From Edaphovirga cremea (GTDB taxonomy: Bacteria > Pseudomonadota > Gammaproteobacteria > Enterobacterales > Enterobacteriaceae), in the NCBI RefSeq assembly GCF_003332275.1, contig NZ_QOVA01000013.1, positions 1 to 64,000 of the forward strand: a stretch of 64,000 nt of DNA, given 5' to 3'. A program made the translations under genes and the position numbers. Each line of letters opens with the position of its first letter. The stretch's first letter is position 1. Of this stretch, positions 44,595 to 53,402 are shown piece by piece. Below the pieces are notes generated by a model. It ran no database searches. It saw only the letters and a list, made by a program, of their open reading frames with translations, and was not told the DNA's origin.

Positions 44595-46095
44595 AATGTC
44601 ACCCTTAGATCCAAAGTTAAAATGTCACCTTTATGTCTAGCAAAGTCTGAAAGAATAGGGAGTTAGCGTTTTAAACTGGCTCTGAATTCTGCCGGATTAA
44701 CCAGTACCGGGTTGATGGCTTTCAACTGTTCCTGTACTCTTGCCTGAGCGCGTCGTTTGGGCATTTTCTTGCTGCGTTCTCTTTTACCCTCGCGTTCCCG
44801 TTCGTCCTGAGTTACCTGTGCCAATTTTAATACTGCACCAAGCCGTTTATTGTCCACGATGGCTCCCTGATCAACGCAGGCCAGCTTGTCGAATACCTGA
44901 TAGGTCAGCGTCCTATGAGCATATTTGAACCCCAGCGTGCCGTCAGGATAATCATAAACTTTGATTTTCTCACCGGCAATTCGCGTATTTTCTTCACAAG
45001 GCTCAAGAAGATACAACATCTTATCGTACTGAAATGTCAGCGATTTCGAGACTGTCCGTAACTCCTGCCAGGCGAATATATCATCCAGTTCGAACTTTGT
45101 TTCATTCACCGGGCGATGGAGGTTTTTGGAGAATTCAGGCGCTCTGGCGAACCGCAGGTTAAAGTCCATAATGAACGTTTCCAGCCACGCATTGGCTGTC
45201 TCAATATTGCTGATTTCCTCGAGCCGCATTTCCTTGATTAAACGATCCTGAAGCGTCTGGTTTGCTCGTTCAACGCGGCCTTTGGCCTGAGAGCTGTTGG
45301 CACAGATGAGCTCAATGTTCAGATCGTGAAGAGCCCGGCCAAACTGTGTTGTTCCTGTCCGACGATTGTCAGCCTGACTGACGCGAAACACGGCATGTTT
45401 ATCACTATAAAAAGCCACTGGTTTACCATGTTTATCAAGGTATTCCCGTGTAGATACCATGTAATCAAAGGCTGATTCAGTCTCACAAAATCTCAGGTGC
45501 ATCAGGCGTCCAGTGGCATCATCAATGAACACGAGCAGACAGTATTTTGCAGCCCGGCCTTCAAACCAGTCGTGATGAGAACCGTCAATTTGGACAAGTT
45601 CTCCAAGACAATCGCGACGATAACGGGGCTGATAAACGCGAGGTTTACGACAGGAATGTGGAACCCAGAGGCCATCAGTGATCATCCAATGACGGATGGT
45701 CTCAACTGAAATCGAAATACGATGGCGTTCTCTGAGCTTTTCTGCGGCTAGTGAGGGTCCAAAGTCAGCGTATTTTTCACGTAGCAGCGTCAGAGCATTA
45801 AGGCGTAGCGAATCATCTAAACGATGAGTGCCAGGTTTACCGCGTCTAAGATTGACAAGACCTGCAGCACCAGTATCACGGTAGCGGTTCATCAGTCGTT
45901 GAACCTGACGTTCGGTCAGTCCAAGTTGCGAAGCGGCATCGCGGCGGCGTAAACGTTTTTCGACAACGGCCTGGATCACCGGAAGACGGTGAAGTTCTTT
46001 TTCTGACATAGTCACCAGCATCTGAAAATCTCCCCGGACTTGCAGCAGAATTGCCGTCCCAGGGTGACATTTTAAACTTGTTAAAAGGTGACATT
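44595..46095 (-). mobile_element. ISNCY-family insertion sequence (ISPlu15/ISKpn21-like)
   Basis: About 1.5 kb around one transposase gene. Both ends carry repeated AATGTCACC motifs facing outward: 44595-44608 and 44621-44632 on the left, inverted at 46061-46073 and 46084-46095 on the right. The exact outer bases are uncertain because I see no clear target duplication. The intact transposase suggests it is or recently was mobile. Confidence 0.75.
44663..46021 (-). CDS. ISNCY-family DDE transposase
   Basis: 452-aa transposase. N-terminal helix-turn-helix (RRRDAASQLGLTERQVQRLMNRYRD), a second helix-turn-helix and an rve integrase core with the acidic triad visible as D in VQIDGSHHDWF, D in FYSDKHAVF and E in SQAKGRVERANQTLQDRL. 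The basic C-terminal tail (KRERSKKMPKRRAQARV) should bind DNA. From memory it resembles transposases of the ISPlu15/ISKpn21 group. GGGGAG precedes the start. Confidence 0.88.
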   Translation of the reverse strand: MLVTMSEKELHRLPVIQAVVEKRLRRRDAASQLGLTERQVQRLMNRYRDTGAAGLVNLRRGKPGTHRLDDSLRLNALTLLREKYADFGPSLAAEKLRERHRISISVETIRHWMITDGLWVPHSCRKPRVYQPRYRRDCLGELVQIDGSHHDWFEGRAAKYCLLVFIDDATGRLMHLRFCETESAFDYMVSTREYLDKHGKPVAFYSDKHAVFRVSQADNRRTGTTQFGRALHDLNIELICANSSQAKGRVERANQTLQDRLIKEMRLEEISNIETANAWLETFIMDFNLRFARAPEFSKNLHRPVNETKFELDDIFAWQELRTVSKSLTFQYDKMLYLLEPCEENTRIAGEKIKVYDYPDGTLGFKYAHRTLTYQVFDKLACVDQGAIVDNKRLGAVLKLAQVTQDEREREGKRERSKKMPKRRAQARVQEQLKAINPVLVNPAEFRASLKR

Positions 46096-46441
46096 ATAAT
46101 ATTGGTGTTACATCATTGGTACGCATAACATTGATTATGTTAAATGACCTGTAAAGATGAGGCAACTTCCTGGCATTTTATCATTCACTCCGCCTACCCG
46201 GCCAATGATATGATTTTCATTAAGTTCTTATAATGTACTGTCGACTAAATAAATTATCCCACTCTATTTTTCTACGTTATTTAGATATTCTCCCCAAATG
46301 TTAAATAACCTCACAATTTCCTCACAATTGATATTTCATTTGCTTTGAACTACTTTTAATATCAGGCAATTACACAACGTCGTTTTAAATTCATTCTGAA
46401 TTTAAAACAGTAATTACTTTAATGAAAACAAGGACTATCCT
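46096..46441. other. AT-rich intergenic region upstream of the small lipoprotein gene
   Basis: About 350 bp with no gene or clear structure. It should hold the promoter of the lipoprotein gene at 46442. Confidence 0.45.
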
Positions 46442-46717
46442 ATGAAGTTATATATCGTTATTCCTTTTTTCTCACTTATTATAACGGCATGTTCAGCACC
46501 TGTAGCTGAACTGGATAATGATGCTCTTTGTGCCAGGCTAGCTGAGGGAGAGTATTTTAGAAATAACTGGATTTGGGATCCGGCGTTTAAAGAAGTAGAA
46601 AACAGAGAGCAGAACGGAACCATCTCAAAAGTTCAGTGTGAAAAAGTAAGGGTACAAAATATGGACACATTTGCACGGCAAGCTTCCGACGACCTGTTCG
46701 AGTCTAAGTCTGACTAA
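46442..46717 (+). CDS. Small lipoprotein, unknown function
   Basis: 91-aa protein with a short hydrophobic N-terminus ending in the lipobox ITAC (C17 the likely lipidated residue), followed by a polar domain with two further cysteines (ALCARLAEG and VQCEKV) that may pair in the periplasm. No family recognised. AAGGACTATCCT precedes the ATG. Monocistronic. Confidence 0.7.
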   Translation: MKLYIVIPFFSLIITACSAPVAELDNDALCARLAEGEYFRNNWIWDPAFKEVENREQNGTISKVQCEKVRVQNMDTFARQASDDLFESKSD

Positions 46718-46786
46718 CCTGTTCTATCTTCGGGCTTGTTGCAAAAAATGCAGACGCAGCCAAATTGCTTACCACCGGAAGCTGGA

Positions 46787-47275
46787 TTAACTCGACGACT
46801 GTTCTTTTAGCGCAGCAATACGCCGCAGACTCTCCTCGGGCCACACTGATTTAACGGAATAAAATTTAAGCTTGGTCAACGCCCCCTCAGGCAAAATGAC
46901 CCAGGGTTGTTTGCTTTGAGTATAGATATGGATATCCGGTGGCATCAGATCCGGGTTGTCCAGCGTACCTACACGAAGAAACAAGATATTGGCGTTCCAA
47001 GAGTAATGGCTCCAGAGCGCAACATGGCATTGGGGGCAGCGGGCAATCTTCTGCCCCCTGCCACTCAAGGTTGGCGTTTTGATCACGCTGACTTCACCCT
47101 GCGTGCATTGAAGGTATTGGTTCTCAATCAGCGCATTCAGCACGAAAGCTGAACCGGTCTCCCGCTGGCACCAGCGGCAGTGGCAACAGTGCACAATCAA
47201 TGGCTTGATGTTGACTGCATATCGCACGTTGCCACATGTACATCCGCCTTCAGCCCTAAACTGTGATGTATTCAT
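46787..47275 (-). CDS. GFA-family (glutathione-dependent formaldehyde-activating enzyme-like) protein
   Basis: 162-aa zinc-binding protein of the GFA/CENP-V fold. Metal ligands appear as CTCGNV, CCHCRWCQRETGSAF and CPQCHVALW. Most members are annotated by homology only and few act on S-hydroxymethylglutathione. The methionine before NTSQFRAEGGCTCG was chosen as the start, since the upstream part is not conserved in such proteins. Confidence 0.82.
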   Translation of the reverse strand: MNTSQFRAEGGCTCGNVRYAVNIKPLIVHCCHCRWCQRETGSAFVLNALIENQYLQCTQGEVSVIKTPTLSGRGQKIARCPQCHVALWSHYSWNANILFLRVGTLDNPDLMPPDIHIYTQSKQPWVILPEGALTKLKFYSVKSVWPEESLRRIAALKEQSSS

Positions 47276-47424
47276 TTGTTCACATGTCTTCGCTAGGTGA
47301 TACTTATCAAGCTTATAGCGATTTATTTCTGCAGAATTTAACATCGATCAAAAAAATGAATATTGTGTTGAGCAGACCTGCTCCGTTACCAGGGCAGGCC
47401 CCCTTGGAACATTTAGGTGTGGCG

Positions 47425-49050
47425 CTAAAAATCCCGCATTTCCCTGCATGCGCTTTGCAGGTTTTTGAAGGCCTCATAGCGTTTGGCGTGTATTGCGGAC
47501 AATTCGCCACCTGCCGGAGTGTAGACACTCGCAGACGCGGTCAGACTGGCCATGGCGTCACGGACGTTGTCGAAGGCACCGGCGGCAACCGCCCCGAGAA
47601 TGGCTGAACCAAGCAGAACCGGCTCCTCGGATGTGGAGGCAACGACCGGTTTCCCACAGGCGTCGGCAAGAAGCTGACGCACAAAGTCATGCTGCCCAGC
47701 GCCACCGCTGATCACAATTCGTTCAACGTTTGCCCCGGCGTTGGCCTGCGTTTCGATAATTTGCTTCAGACCATAACCAATACCGCACAGACCGGCGACG
47801 TAGAGCGCAACAAGACCGTCCAGGTCCAGACTCATGCCCAGACCTGCAATGACTGCACGGGCATGTGGGTCGGCAAACGGTGCCCGATTGCCGAGAAACT
47901 CAGGAACCACATGCAGGCCCGAAGCCAGCCTTATGGCTTGTGATACATCGTGGGATGTTTCTGCTGCGATATTGGCGAGAAGAACAGGCAGTGGGATGCC
48001 GCGTCCTGCCGCCTTCGCTGCGGCTTCCGCCGATGCAGGGTGGAAAGAGAGAAGGTAGTCGATTGCTGCCCCGGCGGCGCTCTGACCACCCTCATTCAAC
48101 CACATACCAGGTACCATGGCTGAATAATAAGGCCCCCAGACGCCCGGAACGAAGACTGGCTCGACCGTTGACGTCATGGTGCAGGACGACGTCCCGAAGA
48201 CATAACCGAGATTACTTTCTGGCTGACCGTCGATCCCCACCGTGCCGATACCGCCCGCATGGGCATCAATCATCCCTGCTGCGACCGCGGTCCCGGCTTT
48301 CAAACCCATTGCCTGGGCCGCTTCTTCCGTCAGTCCCTCCCCCAGTGTGGTTCCAGGCTCGACAATATTGGCGCCAATCCGGGAAAAGTCTTCATCCGCC
48401 AACACATCCAGACCGATCGCCCGGAAATAGCTGGGATCCCAGCGTTGCTCATGGGCGAGATAGGTCCATTTGCAGGTCACCGTGCACGTGGATCGAGAGA
48501 GATCACCCGTCGCCTTCCACGTCAGGAAGTCCGCGAGATCGAAAAATTGCCATGCCGCATCAAATACTTTCGGGCGATTTTCCTTAAGCCACAACAGCTT
48601 GGGTGTTTCCATTTCAGGTGAAATGCGCCCGCCCACATAACGCAGCACATCATGGCCAATCGCATTGATGCGTTCAGCCTGGGCAACAGCCCGATGATCC
48701 ATCCAGACGATAATATCGCGGTTCGACTCCTCTGACGGACCCACGGCCAGGGAATGTCCACCCTCGCCAAGAACCACGAGCGAACAGGTCGCGTCGAAAC
48801 CAAGACCGACAACCGCAGCCGGATCGACTTTGGCATGGGAAACCACCTCGCGCACGATGGTGCAGACGGCCAGCCAGATCTCACTGCTCGACTGTTCGAC
48901 CACGGCCCCCGTCTCACGGAACAGCGAAATATCTCGTTTTGCGACGCTGAGCAAACGGCCATTGAGGTCAAATAATCCGGCGCGCGCACTTCCTGTGCCA
49001 ACATCGACCCCGATAACGTAACGTTGAGCTTCCTGCGTACTGATAATCAT
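47425..49050 (-). CDS. rbtK: FGGY-family D-ribulokinase
   Basis: 541-aa sugar kinase of the FGGY family. The ATP/sugar-binding motifs are seen as VIGVDVGTGSARAGLFD near the start, FDATCSL, WMDHRA, the GMIDAHAGGIGTVG region and the C-terminal ISGGAGQHDFVRQLLAD. The subgroup with W-M-D-H-R-A and G-M-x-D-A-H is D-ribulokinase, and the gene follows ribitol dehydrogenase, so phosphorylation of D-ribulose to D-ribulose 5-phosphate is the likely reaction. Start after GAGG, 31 bp downstream of the dehydrogenase gene. Confidence 0.85.
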   Translation of the reverse strand: MIISTQEAQRYVIGVDVGTGSARAGLFDLNGRLLSVAKRDISLFRETGAVVEQSSSEIWLAVCTIVREVVSHAKVDPAAVVGLGFDATCSLVVLGEGGHSLAVGPSEESNRDIIVWMDHRAVAQAERINAIGHDVLRYVGGRISPEMETPKLLWLKENRPKVFDAAWQFFDLADFLTWKATGDLSRSTCTVTCKWTYLAHEQRWDPSYFRAIGLDVLADEDFSRIGANIVEPGTTLGEGLTEEAAQAMGLKAGTAVAAGMIDAHAGGIGTVGIDGQPESNLGYVFGTSSCTMTSTVEPVFVPGVWGPYYSAMVPGMWLNEGGQSAAGAAIDYLLSFHPASAEAAAKAAGRGIPLPVLLANIAAETSHDVSQAIRLASGLHVVPEFLGNRAPFADPHARAVIAGLGMSLDLDGLVALYVAGLCGIGYGLKQIIETQANAGANVERIVISGGAGQHDFVRQLLADACGKPVVASTSEEPVLLGSAILGAVAAGAFDNVRDAMASLTASASVYTPAGGELSAIHAKRYEAFKNLQSACREMRDF

Positions 49051-49081
49051 AATTTACCTCGTTTTAAATCAGGCGATGCGT

Positions 49082-49816
49082 CTACAGATCGACACTGTTT
49101 GGCAGGATGACCAAATCGCGGATCGTGACATTGCGCGGCCGGGACAGCATGAATAGCACGGCATCCGCCACTTCTTGCGATTGCATCAGGCTGCCATTCG
49201 CCAGTGCTTCTTCCATTTTGGCTTTCGGCCAATCGTCCAGCAGCGCAGTGACAACCGGACCGGGCAGAACAGCGCCGACGCGCACGCCATATTGGGACAC
49301 CTGCCGACGCGTGGAATGCACAAAAGCCTGAACAGCGAATTTCGAGGCGGTATAGATTGGCTCCCAGACAACCGGCACCACACCCGCAATCGAGCTGGTG
49401 AACAAAATATCGCCGGACTTCTGCGCAATCATATGCGGCAGCACCGCATGCACCGATCTAAACGCGGCATTAATATTAAGGTTCAGCACGAGGTCCCAGG
49501 CATCCGGGTCACCTTCCGCAACAGCACCGCCGACATAAGCCCCGGCATTGGCATGAAAAATGTCGAGTCGATCGGCACCCGCGGCGTCCAGAATGCGTGG
49601 CAGCATGGCGGAAACTTCCGATCCATTCAAAAGATCGACCACTAGCGGCCTGGCGTTAGCGCCCAGTTCGATGCACAGTTCATCCAGTCGGTCTTTCGCC
49701 CGGTCAATCAAAACTACGGTTGCGCCCTCGGCTAATAATGTTCGTGCACATGCAAGCCCAATGCCGGAAGCAGCACCGGTAATAGCAGCAACCTTACCTT
49801 TCATGAGTTCAGTCAT
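49082..49816 (-). CDS. rbtD: Ribitol 2-dehydrogenase (SDR family)
   Basis: 244-aa short-chain dehydrogenase converting ribitol to D-ribulose with NAD+. Cofactor motif TGAASGIG, the N-A-G-A-Y motif, and the catalytic S-Y-K set (TSSIAG...YTASK) are intact. It agrees closely with what I recall of Klebsiella RbtD, including [13 protein letters not shown] and [26 protein letters not shown] precedes the start. First gene of a two-gene ribitol operon, divergent from a LacI-type regulator. Confidence 0.9.
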   Translation of the reverse strand: MTELMKGKVAAITGAASGIGLACARTLLAEGATVVLIDRAKDRLDELCIELGANARPLVVDLLNGSEVSAMLPRILDAAGADRLDIFHANAGAYVGGAVAEGDPDAWDLVLNLNINAAFRSVHAVLPHMIAQKSGDILFTSSIAGVVPVVWEPIYTASKFAVQAFVHSTRRQVSQYGVRVGAVLPGPVVTALLDDWPKAKMEEALANGSLMQSQEVADAVLFMLSRPRNVTIRDLVILPNSVDL

Positions 49817-49911
49817 TGTGAAATTCTCCTTGGATCAGGGTGTAGGTGCGATCGTGATGATTAAAATTCTGTTGAGCGACTTATATCGGGTAACTTGTAT
49901 CGAGTACATTA

Positions 49912-49927
49912 GCTCAATCGATGGAGC
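49912..49927. promoter_or_regulatory. LacI-type operator candidate in the ribitol control region
   Basis: GCTCAATCGATGGAGC is a 16-bp palindrome with one mismatched pair, centred on a CpG as is usual for LacI-family operators. A second, wider repeat (ATGGAGC at 49921-49927, GCTCCAT at 49940-49946) overlaps it. It lies about 95 bp upstream of rbtD and 60 bp upstream of the regulator start. Confidence 0.6.
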
Positions 49928-49985
49928 AACATTGCGACCGCTCCATAATGATGTCAAGATATGTTCAATAGAGGGGCAAATATTC

Positions 49986-50996
49986 GTGAAGCAAGTCAAG
50001 AAAACAACCATTTACGATCTGGCTGAACTCGCTGGTACGTCGGCCAGTGCAGTAAGCTCAGTATTGAACGGCAGTTGGAAAAAACGCCGGATTAGCAGCC
50101 AGTTGGCCGACAAGGTCATGCGGTTGGCTGAGGAGCAGGGTTATACGCTCAACATGCAGGCCAGTCTGTTGCGCCGGGATAAATCCAAAATCATTGGTAT
50201 GATCGTTCCTAAATACGACAACCGTTACTTTGGTTCGATCGCCGAACTCTTCGAAACCATGGCGCGTGCGCGGGGATTGTTCCCGATCATCACCTGCACC
50301 AGTCGTGATCCGCAATTGGAAATCGAAGCAGCACGCACAATGCTCTCGTATCAGGTCGAATGGCTGATTGCCACGGGGGCGACCGACCCGGATAAAATCA
50401 CCGATGTCTGTCAGGCTGCTGGGGTGCATAGCCTCAATCTCGATTTGCCGGGCTCCCGCGCGCCTTCGGTGATTTCTGACAACTTCACCGGTGCGCGTGA
50501 ACTGACACGGCGCATTCTGGTCAACTGTGAACGCAAACTTGGAAAAGCATCCCCCCTCTTGTTCATCGGCGGTCGTGGCAGTGACCATAACACTGCCGAG
50601 CGTGTGCGCGGTTTTCGCCAGGCGCATGAGGATATGGGTATCGTCGTTGACGAGCGCTACATCCAAACCTGCGGCTATGCGCCGGAAAAGGCCGAGAAAG
50701 CGCTTCAGTCACTGGCCGCTTCTGAAGGCGAAATCCCCAGGGGCATGTTTATCAACTCAACGATTTCGTTCGAAGGTGTGGTGCATTGGGTAAGGAAATC
50801 AGGCCGCTATGATCAATCGCCACCCGTTATGGGGTGCTTTGACTGGGATCCATTCGTTGCCCTTCTCGGTGACGAGATCGAAATGGTGCGCCAGGATGTA
50901 CCCAGCATGCTCAATGCCGTATTCGAGATCATAGATAAGGGTGCCAGCATGGACACACGCATCGAAATCCCAGTGGTATTCATGGGGAAAATATGA
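49986..50996 (+). CDS. LacI-family regulator of the ribitol genes
   Basis: 336-aa LacI-type repressor: N-terminal helix-turn-helix (TTIYDLAELAGTSASAVSSVLNG) with hinge, then a periplasmic-binding-protein-like effector domain (IIGMIVPKYDNRYFGSIAELFE, PSVISDNFTGARELTRRI, LFIGGRGSDHNTAERVRGF). A GTG start at 49986 is chosen because GAGGGG stands 8 bases before it and the LacI domain starts there. The longer open frame upstream is antisense to rbtD. Probably the functional counterpart of RbtR. Confidence 0.85.
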   Translation: MKQVKKTTIYDLAELAGTSASAVSSVLNGSWKKRRISSQLADKVMRLAEEQGYTLNMQASLLRRDKSKIIGMIVPKYDNRYFGSIAELFETMARARGLFPIITCTSRDPQLEIEAARTMLSYQVEWLIATGATDPDKITDVCQAAGVHSLNLDLPGSRAPSVISDNFTGARELTRRILVNCERKLGKASPLLFIGGRGSDHNTAERVRGFRQAHEDMGIVVDERYIQTCGYAPEKAEKALQSLAASEGEIPRGMFINSTISFEGVVHWVRKSGRYDQSPPVMGCFDWDPFVALLGDEIEMVRQDVPSMLNAVFEIIDKGASMDTRIEIPVVFMGKI

Positions 50997-51316
50997 CTCT
51001 CGTCATTTTTTTATGTATATTTAAGCCATTTATAACATCAAAAATGTAATATGCGTCACCTTTTGAAATATTCAGCAAGAGAAAGTCCTGCATAGAACAA
51101 AATTATCCCTATAATTAGCGCATTACTCCATGAGGGGGTAATTAATAACAAAAAATGGCGGGAATTTTTATATGGGTAGGATCCCAACCGGATGCCTGAA
51201 CATAGTTTCCACGTTTCAATTATGGGTGGTTTAGGATAATTTTTAAAAAGGAATAAGAAACAGAACTGTTGGCAGTCATACCGGTAATGATAATATCTAT
51301 TAACGGTAAATAAAAA
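50997..51316. other. Intergenic region upstream of the CS1-type pilin
   Basis: About 320 AT-rich bp without a gene, and no strong terminator after the LacI-type gene. It is expected to hold the promoter of the orphan pilin. Confidence 0.45.
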
Positions 51317-51859
51317 ATGAAAATCAATAAATTAGCTTTGACGATTGCAACCGGACTGCTGATTTTTTCTGGGATTACTCAAGCACAAGAACGAAACCCC
51401 TCAGTTATTAAAACCATTACGATTACCGCAAATATCAGTGACAGTATTTATGTCTCCCGGCCTGGCGGTCAAGGGTGGTATGACACGGTAAGTCTGGCCT
51501 CAACCGATGGCACACAGACTTCCTTCAACAGCACTATCCCTGTACAAGTATGGTCAACCACGAAGGGATTTAATGTTTCCCTGGTTCATCCACTTGAAAT
51601 TATTCGCACTGATTCTGCCTATAAAATGCAAGGCGTCAATATCAAGCTGGCAGAGGGCGGCAATAAAGGAAAAGATCTCAGTGCCGGTGGCAACGCCCAG
51701 ACTTTCACTCAGAAGTTAAGGGTAGGCAATGGCTATGAAGACGTTTACCAGTTGCAGGTCAACGCCAAAGCACCTTCAGCCTTGAACAATGTCAGCACCA
51801 AAGGAAGTTACAGCGGCGACCTGGTGCTCCTGTTTGAAATTCCGTCGAATTCTATTTAA
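51317..51859 (+). CDS. Orphan CS1-type (alpha) fimbrial pilin
   Basis: 180-aa protein with a signal peptide (cut near TQA) and a mature part that begins VIKTITITANISDSIYVSR, the opening typical of CS1/CFA-I-type pilins (donor strand rich in alternating hydrophobic residues). It ends GSYSGDLVLLFEIPSN. CS1 pilins lack the type 1 pilin disulfide, and there are no cysteines here, which agrees. Its dedicated chaperone, usher and tip genes are not next to it, so it is either a remnant of such an operon or is served from elsewhere. Confidence 0.75.
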   Translation: MKINKLALTIATGLLIFSGITQAQERNPSVIKTITITANISDSIYVSRPGGQGWYDTVSLASTDGTQTSFNSTIPVQVWSTTKGFNVSLVHPLEIIRTDSAYKMQGVNIKLAEGGNKGKDLSAGGNAQTFTQKLRVGNGYEDVYQLQVNAKAPSALNNVSTKGSYSGDLVLLFEIPSNSI

Positions 51860-52090
51860 GGCTACAACACTTTCCCCTGCCGCTTTTTTGCTATTGCCGC
51901 CTGTAATACGGCGGCAATATCTCAAAACAACAATTATCTCAGAAACGTTCATTACCTCAAAACCACAATGACTTAAAAGCTGCAATGTTTTCAAAGCTGC
52001 TATGATATCAAAAGAATGACCAGCGCTACTGCTGACATAAACTGTGCAAATGTTTAAGATAGCGCAGTGGATCAATAATAGGAGCGAGTT

Positions 52091-52447
52091 ATGGGTGTTC
52101 AGGAAAATGATAGTCGGATCGACAACATCGAGTTTGCCGTGAGTGATATTGCTCGTTCGAAAGACTTTTATGGCGCCGTATTCAATTGGCGTTTTACCGA
52201 CTACGGTCCGCGATATTGCGAATTTACTGACGGTCGATTGTGCGGCGGTTTTACTACGCTGAGTGAGGTTGCCCCTAACGGCGGACCGCTCGTGATTCTG
52301 TACGCTGAAAATCTGGAGCAAACCCAGAAACGTTTGGAGGACGCGGGGGCAACCATTGTGCTGCCGATATTCTCGTTCCCGGGCGGGCGTCGTTTTCACT
52401 TTACCGACCCCGATGGTTATCAACTGGCAGTATGGTCAGATAACTGA
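52091..52447 (+). CDS. VOC (glyoxalase-fold) family protein
   Basis: 118-aa vicinal-oxygen-chelate protein (NIEFAVSDIARSKDFYGAVFNWRFTDYG, FHFTDPDGYQLAVWSD). This small subgroup of glyoxalase-like proteins is widespread and mostly without assigned substrate. One short domain, presumably a dimer. AGGAGCGAGTT precedes the ATG. It is convergent with the binding-protein gene (29-bp gap). Confidence 0.85.
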   Translation: MGVQENDSRIDNIEFAVSDIARSKDFYGAVFNWRFTDYGPRYCEFTDGRLCGGFTTLSEVAPNGGPLVILYAENLEQTQKRLEDAGATIVLPIFSFPGGRRFHFTDPDGYQLAVWSDN

Positions 52448-52476
52448 GCATCAGGTTATTGTGGATCGCCCGGACG

Positions 52477-53388
52477 TCAGCGAGTTGCGGTACTGGCGGT
52501 AGTGAAAGTATGTTTCATCCTTTCACTCATTGGGTAGTTGAGATTAATCTGGCTGCCGGGAAGCGGTTGCGTAAACCAACGCGCGTAAATGGCGTCGATT
52601 TCATTACTGGCATAAATCTGTTTAAGCGCAGTATTTACCGCATTGTGAAAATCTTTGTCATCAAGGCGCATCATCAAGCCATACTCCGTCTCTTCACCTA
52701 CGGTCTCATTGGAAATAACATAATCCTGCGGGTTAGAAGAGTTGGCTATCATGGTATGCAGCAATATGTCATCCATGGCAAAAGCGGAGACTTTCTCTTG
52801 TGAAACCATATCAAAGGCCTTCTGCAGGGAGTCGGTGATCGCAATGGAAAGATTCAGTTTTTTATCCCGGTTGACCTGATTGATTGGACCAATATTCACC
52901 GTTCCCAGCACAATACTAACGCTCCTTCCGCGTAAATCATCCAGTGTATTCAAATGATTTTTGACTAGGGAAACAAAGCGGGTATTAACGACAAAATGGC
53001 TGATAGAAAACGCGGCATTACGCCTGCGTTCAGCGGTATTGCTACTGGCAACGCACTCGAGATCAATATCGCCACTGTTGAGCATTTGCACCCGATTGGC
53101 GGGTGTTCGGAACACATAATCAATGTTGAGGGTATCCAGTCCAAGTTGGATCCTGATAGCTTCGGCTACCCGCTGGCACAAATCAATTGAATAGCCGATG
53201 ACCTTCCCATCGGGACTGACATAGGAGAATGGCGCAGTATTACCGTACCCTACCTTGAGGGTTTTGGTTTGACGCACCTTTTCAAGTGTTGAAAGGGAGT
53301 CGGCAGCCCGCGACAGATGGCTTACGGTTATTGTCACAATGAATAACACCATCAGGAAATGCCGCAATCGTAGCTCAAATCGACACAT
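52477..53388 (-). CDS. Periplasmic GltI-like solute-binding protein B
   Basis: 303-aa family-3 amino-acid-binding protein (SBP_bac_3) with a signal sequence ending near SRA. Motifs include LKVGYGNTAPFSYVSPDGKVIGYSIDLCQRVAEAI, DIDLECVASSNTAERRRNAAFSISHFV, and two cysteines as in GltI. The closest pattern is the glutamate/aspartate binders GltI/AatJ. No permease or ATPase gene accompanies it. It is 14 bp after its paralogue and belongs to the transcript of the GGDEF-EAL gene, which suggests a sensory rather than a transport role. Confidence 0.85.
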   Translation of the reverse strand: MCRFELRLRHFLMVLFIVTITVSHLSRAADSLSTLEKVRQTKTLKVGYGNTAPFSYVSPDGKVIGYSIDLCQRVAEAIRIQLGLDTLNIDYVFRTPANRVQMLNSGDIDLECVASSNTAERRRNAAFSISHFVVNTRFVSLVKNHLNTLDDLRGRSVSIVLGTVNIGPINQVNRDKKLNLSIAITDSLQKAFDMVSQEKVSAFAMDDILLHTMIANSSNPQDYVISNETVGEETEYGLMMRLDDKDFHNAVNTALKQIYASNEIDAIYARWFTQPLPGSQINLNYPMSERMKHTFTTASTATR

Positions 53389-53402
53389 CGTTCCTCTCTC
53401 CT

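Noticed and set aside
47865-48587. 240-codon open frame opposite the FGGY kinase gene
   Set aside because: It is Arg/Pro/Ser-rich antisense of a well-conserved kinase and has no recognisable pattern or ribosome site.
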